In this document: piece after piece, positions 21,987 through 24,837 of the stretch
Position numbering within the stretch: position 1 is the stretch's first letter
How the letters are laid out: every line of letters begins with the position of its first letter
Virus record (IMG/VR): IMGVR_UViG_3300042519_000444
Location: 1 to 24,837 of that record
Source of the DNA: a virus
Direction: 5' to 3' (one strand)
Length of the DNA: 24,837 bases
Made by a program: the position numbers and the translations under genes
The notes under the pieces: generated by a model
The model's input: the letters and a program-made list of their open reading frames with translations, nothing else
Databases searched by the model: none
Told to the model about the DNA's origin: nothing

Positions 21987-22049
21987 GGTCTGTCCTAGTG
22001 GAAGTGTTGTGGGGGAGCAACATAACAAGTGCGATTCTTGTACAGACCA
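21987..22049 (+). tRNA. tRNA-like element with reduced D-arm (uncertain)
   Basis: 63 nt. The acceptor-like stem GGTCTGT (21987-21993) pairs with ACAGACC (22042-22048), followed by an unpaired A. An anticodon-like stem TGTTG/CAACA closes an 8-nt loop TGGGGGAG, and a T-arm-like stem ACAAG/CTTGT closes a 7-nt loop TGCGATT. The D region is only about 11 nt (CCTAGTGGAAG) with no real stem. There is no encoded CCA, and the 8-nt loop lacks U33, so decoding is doubtful. It may be a degenerate tRNA or a tRNA mimic. Confidence 0.35.
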
Positions 22050-22073
22050 CTCGAACAATAGAAGGGAATAACT

Positions 22074-22277
22074 ATGGCAATAAAGATAAACGGATATGAG
22101 ATACCTGCTCACGTATCCTATTCACAACTAACCACATGGTTAGATTGTGGATGGAAGTACTACCTGAGTAGGGTTGAAGGTCAGCAAGAGACAGGTGCAT
22201 GGTGGTTAGTTGGTGGGTCCTCAGTACATGAGGCTACCGAGACTGTGGACAAAGCACTATGGAATGCAGGTCTATAA
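22074..22277 (+). CDS. Cas4/RecB-like nuclease, N-terminal part (split gene)
   Basis: 67 aa. SYSQLTTWLDCGWKYYLSRV is the opening motif of Cas4/RecB-family PD-(D/E)XK nucleases, with Cys25 as the first cysteine of their Fe-S cluster. GGSSVHEATETVD (48-59) is motif I, with conserved His52. The chain then stops at TAA, before the catalytic Asp and Lys. The next gene starts at the overlapping TAATG and supplies the missing part. AAGGGA precedes the ATG. The two products probably associate into one nuclease. A frameshift in the assembly or a recent gene fission are alternatives. Confidence 0.75.
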   Translation: MAIKINGYEIPAHVSYSQLTTWLDCGWKYYLSRVEGQQETGAWWLVGGSSVHEATETVDKALWNAGL

Positions 22278-22936
22278 TGGATACAATTAACTCCTTAATT
22301 ACAGACGTTAATCTAGACTTAGTGTGGAAAGATACGTGGGATAGGGTAAAAACCGCTCACAGTGGCTCTACGGGGCAGGAAGAGGCATTGTGGAAGACTG
22401 CTGGTAGGGCTACAAAGGAGAATCCAGACAAAGAGAATGGTGACTGGTGGTTCAAGGCTGGTCGTGACATGCTCGACTCATGGGTTAAGTTTAGAACAGG
22501 TGAACTGGGCTGGCAGATATGGGAAGCACCCAATGGTACACCTGCTATCGAAATAGGTATGTCCCCTAGTGTTGGGGATGTACCAGTACAGATGGGTATT
22601 GACCGAGTGATGGTCACACCTGCTGGAGAACTGGTAATCGTAGACCTTAAGACAGGGCAACGGACACCATCATCAGACTTACAATTAGCATTCTATGCGT
22701 ATGGTATGAGTAAGACATTCGGTATAAGACCACAGTACGGGACATACTGGATGGCAAGACAGGGAATAACATCGCCCCTGATTGACTTAGACTTCTATAC
22801 AGACAGTATGGTAGAGGACATCATAGTCAAGTTCGACAAGGCACGTAAGGCAGAACTATTTCTACCTAACTATAGCCATTGTAAGATGTGTGGTTTCACT
22901 CAAGTATGTAAGTGGAATAAGGAAGGAAAGCAATGA
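22277..22936 (+). CDS. Cas4/RecB-like nuclease, C-terminal catalytic part (split gene)
   Basis: 219 aa from ATG 22277, overlapping the previous TAA; upstream extension in this frame to 22259 lacks a ribosome binding site. Catalytic motifs are GIDRVMV (Asp109) and the ELVIVDLKTGQ block (Asp123, Lys125), then QLAFYAYGM (136-144). CKMCGFTQVC supplies Cys202, Cys205 and Cys211 in the CX2CX5C pattern of the Cas4/AddB Fe-S cluster; the fourth cysteine and motif I lie on the upstream 67-aa product. Such nucleases process DNA ends in phage recombination. The downstream ATPase and resolvase genes support that role. There is a 4-bp overlap with the next gene. Confidence 0.8.
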   Translation: MDTINSLITDVNLDLVWKDTWDRVKTAHSGSTGQEEALWKTAGRATKENPDKENGDWWFKAGRDMLDSWVKFRTGELGWQIWEAPNGTPAIEIGMSPSVGDVPVQMGIDRVMVTPAGELVIVDLKTGQRTPSSDLQLAFYAYGMSKTFGIRPQYGTYWMARQGITSPLIDLDFYTDSMVEDIIVKFDKARKAELFLPNYSHCKMCGFTQVCKWNKEGKQ

Positions 22937-23376
22937 CAGAAAAAAACTACGTAGTTAATGTCAAAACAAAGAACAACACCATCATCACAGTACGTGCTGA
23001 TAGTGCTGAAGAACTGAATGCAAACATCACAGAGATGGTTAACTTTGGTGTTAACGATTCGGTTCTAGCACTAGAGGAATTATTCTTGGGTATCATGCCT
23101 GCTGCACCAAGTGCAGTTGATCTTGTATCCCAGACATTAGGTGCAACAGTAACTAGCATCACACCAGTTAGTAACTTCGCACCAGTACCACCACCTGTTG
23201 CTACACCTAGCGTTGCTGGTCAACGTATGTGTCAGCATGGTCCAATGGTTACTCGTAAGGGTAGTGGTGCTAAGGGTGAATGGAAGGGATACTTCTGTCC
23301 TACACCTAAGGGTACTGAAGGACAATGTACACCTGAGTGGGTAACTAAGAACATGCCAGAATGGAATACCATTTAA
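22933..23376 (+). CDS. Zinc-finger protein, possible recombination accessory or ssDNA-binding
   Basis: 147 aa. Residues 1-50 form a beta/alpha pattern (NYVVNVKTKNNTIITVRADS). Residues ~55-97 are Pro/Ala/Val-rich linker. Residues 100-132 carry Cys100, His102, Cys122 and Cys132, within CQHGPMVTRKGSGAKGEWKG and CPTPKGTEGQC, a probable zinc ribbon. Proteins of this build commonly sit between Cas4-like nuclease and RecA-like genes in actinophages, which I recall but cannot verify here. Partnering with the nuclease or binding single-stranded DNA is inferred. Confidence 0.6.
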   Translation: MTEKNYVVNVKTKNNTIITVRADSAEELNANITEMVNFGVNDSVLALEELFLGIMPAAPSAVDLVSQTLGATVTSITPVSNFAPVPPPVATPSVAGQRMCQHGPMVTRKGSGAKGEWKGYFCPTPKGTEGQCTPEWVTKNMPEWNTI

Positions 23377-23429
23377 CATGGGTGCACCCGAGCATGTGAT
23401 TAAACTGCTCACAATTTTTAGGAGGTTGA

Positions 23430-24212
23430 ATGAAAACATTAACACGGTCAGTTGGTAGACCTGACATTGGTGGTGAGCCAATGCCATCGGTATTCCGTAC
23501 CTTTGATACCAATCAAATCATAGTACGTCGTGCTGAAGTTAGTATGATTGCAGGACAACCTGGTGCTGGTAAGTCTACGTTAGCATTAGCGATGGCTCTG
23601 CGTATGCAAGCACCAACTCTTTACCTATCAGCAGATACTAACGCACACACTATGGCAATGCGCTTGTACTCAATGATAGAGGGTGTATCACAATCGGAAG
23701 CGGAAAGAGTTATATCGGATAACCCTGCATTAGCCAAGGATAAGTTATCAAAGGCAAGTCATATCTATTGGTCATTCGATTCCAACCCTGGACTTGGTGA
23801 CATTGATGATGAGGTTACTGCTATCGAGGAACTGTTAGGTGAACCACCTGCACTGATAGTAGTAGATAACTTAATGGACGTAGCCATGGATGGTGGCGAA
23901 GAGTTCGGTGGTATGCGTAGCGCAATGAAGGAGTTAAAGTATCTTGCACGAGACACAAATGCAGCAGTCCTGGTATTGCATCACACGAAAGAATCGTATA
24001 GTGCTGACCCTTGTCCACCTCGTTCGGCAGTTCAAGGTATGGTAAACCAATTGCCTGCCTTGATCCTTACACTTGGACAGCATCAAGGATTGATGGCAGT
24101 AGCATCAGTAAAGAATAGATACGGTAAGGCTGATCCATCAGGCAACACACCAGTATGGTTACAGTTTAATCCAGAGTATATGTTTATAGCAGACCTAGAA
24201 GAAGCAAGATAA
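23430..24212 (+). CDS. RecA/DnaB-superfamily ATPase
   Basis: 260 aa. Walker A is GQPGAGKST (42-50). LYLSADTNAHTMAMRL (64-79) resembles the post-Walker segment of RepA/DnaB-like ATPases. Walker B is ALIVVDNLMD (141-150). AVLVLHHTKES (179-189) holds the histidine sensor-like motif. The whole is a single RecA-type core without primase or N-terminal helicase domains. In actinophages such proteins are called DnaB-like helicase or RecA-like recombinase; sequence alone does not decide. AGGAGG stands just before the ATG. The 53-bp gap upstream contains the palindrome GGGTGCACCC (23380-23389). Confidence 0.85.
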   Translation: MKTLTRSVGRPDIGGEPMPSVFRTFDTNQIIVRRAEVSMIAGQPGAGKSTLALAMALRMQAPTLYLSADTNAHTMAMRLYSMIEGVSQSEAERVISDNPALAKDKLSKASHIYWSFDSNPGLGDIDDEVTAIEELLGEPPALIVVDNLMDVAMDGGEEFGGMRSAMKELKYLARDTNAAVLVLHHTKESYSADPCPPRSAVQGMVNQLPALILTLGQHQGLMAVASVKNRYGKADPSGNTPVWLQFNPEYMFIADLEEAR

Positions 24213-24226
24213 CAGGAGGAAATAGT

Positions 24227-24415
24227 ATGGATATGGTAGCAATAGTAATAGCATTCATCGCAATGTTTATTGGTGGGTATCAGTTCGGTCGAATCAGTGG
24301 CGCACGAACAATGGCAATCTCCATCGTTGAGGCTGGTACCAATAAGTATGGCAAGGACTTTAAGAAGTCCATCACTGTCGAGATGGAAAAACAAATAAAG
24401 AAACTTAAGAAGTAA
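24227..24415 (+). CDS. Small single-span membrane protein
   Basis: 62 aa. Residues 3-18 (MVAIVIAFIAMFIGGY) form a membrane segment. The cytoplasmic-type tail is basic and helical (NKYGKDFKKSITVEME, KQIKKLKK). AGGAGG precedes the ATG. No family recognised. Next to replication genes it might tether a complex to the membrane, but this is speculative. Confidence 0.6.
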   Translation: MDMVAIVIAFIAMFIGGYQFGRISGARTMAISIVEAGTNKYGKDFKKSITVEMEKQIKKLKK

Positions 24416-24416
24416 C

Positions 24417-24494
24417 ATGATTAATGTGACAGTTGTGATCGTACTAATTGCAGTGCTAGCACTAATTCTGTACATAGACAGGGATAATCTATAG
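24417..24494 (+). CDS. Membrane micropeptide
   Basis: 25 aa, MINVTVVIVLIAVLALILYI then DRDNL: a bare hydrophobic helix with a short charged end. The ATG is 1 nt after the previous stop, and the TAG overlaps the GTG of the resolvase gene (TAGTG), which argues for translation. The ribosome binding site is weak (AAGAAG). Confidence 0.45.
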   Translation: MINVTVVIVLIAVLALILYIDRDNL

Positions 24495-24829
24495 TGAGTA
24501 AATCAAAGCAGAAGGGAACTGCTGCAGAAACTGCAGTCGTTAACTGGCTAAAGTCAACTGGTAGAGATGGTGTAGAACGTCGTGCTCTTCATGGTATTAA
24601 TGACCGTGGTGATGTGGCAGGTATACCATCAGTTGTTATTGAGGTTAAGAATCACGCAAAGATGTCTCTTGCTGAATGGGTGGATGAGATGGTAGTTGAA
24701 GTAGAAAATGATAATGCTGATACTGGTGTAGTTATCCACAAGCGTAAGGGTACAACTGATGTAGGTAAGTGGTATGCTACAATGACAGTAGACCAGTGGG
24801 AATTACTATTAAGTTATGCAGGTTACTAG
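24494..24829 (+). CDS. Holliday junction resolvase-like nuclease (Hjc-type PD-(D/E)XK)
   Basis: 111 aa from GTG. It opens KQKGTAAETAVVNWLKSTG, with Glu12 as the first acidic residue. GINDRGDVAGIP (34-45) gives Asp40, and VVIEVKNH (47-54) gives Glu50 and Lys52, reproducing the E...D...EXK active site of archaeal Hjc-type resolvases. The length is typical for the family (about 110-150 aa). It would cut branched recombination or replication intermediates before packaging, consistent with the nearby nuclease and ATPase. The start is fixed by TAGTG overlap. Confidence 0.8.
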   Translation: MSKSKQKGTAAETAVVNWLKSTGRDGVERRALHGINDRGDVAGIPSVVIEVKNHAKMSLAEWVDEMVVEVENDNADTGVVIHKRKGTTDVGKWYATMTVDQWELLLSYAGY

Positions 24830-24837
24830 TGAAGCAT
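24829..24837 (+). CDS. Possible start of the next gene, cut by window edge
   Basis: The TAG of the resolvase overlaps a GTG (TAGTGAAGCAT), the same coupling seen at two other junctions here. Only three codons are visible, so this is based on the junction pattern alone. Confidence 0.25.

Larger units (their letters stand above)
21841..22073 (+). ncRNA. Structured non-coding block of tandem hairpins
   Basis: 233 bp with no gene. In order it holds a UUCG hairpin, two perfect 20-bp palindromes, a 9-bp-stem inverted repeat with an inner hairpin, and a tRNA-like element. The elements nearly touch and occupy 21855-22049. It separates the small-gene operon from the recombination genes, so terminator, leader RNA or stable RNA are possible roles. 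Confidence 0.55.

Noticed and set aside
22230-22280. Programmed ribosomal frameshift joining the two nuclease parts
   Set aside because: No slippery heptamer or downstream pseudoknot is evident, and the TAATG overlap gives a simpler coupling. A sequencing error remains possible and is stated in the finding.
22357-22660. Minus-strand frames inside the nuclease gene
   Set aside because: They overlap a well-supported catalytic domain on the plus strand, lack ribosome binding sites and give no recognisable protein.

Overview
The window is part of a tailed double-stranded DNA phage genome. It splits into two divergent halves around a control region of roughly 790 bp without genes (15443-16230). 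The host is probably a low-GC actinobacterium. The plus-strand half encodes a WhiB-like Fe-S regulator (20490-20783), a family essentially confined to Actinobacteria and their phages. The DNA is visibly AT-rich, unlike phages of high-GC soil actinobacteria. A freshwater, acI/Nanopelagicales-type host is my inference from these two facts and is not demonstrated.

Left half (minus strand, late/virion genes, read from 15442 down to 1): large terminase, portal, a 131-aa and a 55-aa protein, an 1881-aa virion-associated protein, two mid-size helical proteins (265 and 362 aa), an acidic scaffold-like protein, an N4-gp56-type major capsid protein, then small conserved proteins, a holin-like membrane protein, a beta-sandwich protein, a collagen-like fibre protein and a truncated virion gene at the left edge. 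Most junctions are stop/start overlaps (TAATG, TAGTG or ATGA), as expected for one translationally coupled operon. The giant protein and its two helical partners lie between portal and scaffold. I see no tape-measure gene, so a podovirus-like set of internal or ejection proteins is plausible.

Control region 15443-16230: no credible gene. It holds two tandem hairpins with the same loop, an exact CRP-consensus palindrome, further short hairpins, a very AT-rich stretch, a 14-bp perfect palindrome, the first copy of a paired operator-like repeat, and a 17-bp-stem hairpin just before the first early gene. It is the likely site of the divergent promoters and possibly of replication or packaging signals.

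Right half (plus strand, early genes): a single 174-aa gene closed by a strong terminator; a run of very small genes (45-70 aa, several highly basic or zinc-binding); an amidoligase (17944-19233) followed immediately by a class II glutamine amidotransferase (19235-20077), which together look like a peptide- or metabolite-modification pair; more small genes including WhiB; then a 233-bp non-coding block (21841-22073) made of tandem hairpins and a tRNA-like element; and finally a recombination/replication module (Cas4-like nuclease split into two genes, zinc-finger protein, RecA/DnaB-type ATPase, Hjc-like Holliday junction resolvase). Four copies of a tandem palindrome pair (16-bp period, consensus ACTTTAAC TAAAGT) occupy the first four intergenic gaps of the early region and nowhere else that I can see, suggesting a shared regulator.

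Most interesting: the paired operators, the structured block at 21855-22049, the amidoligase/amidotransferase pair, and the nuclease whose Fe-S cysteines are divided between two polypeptides.
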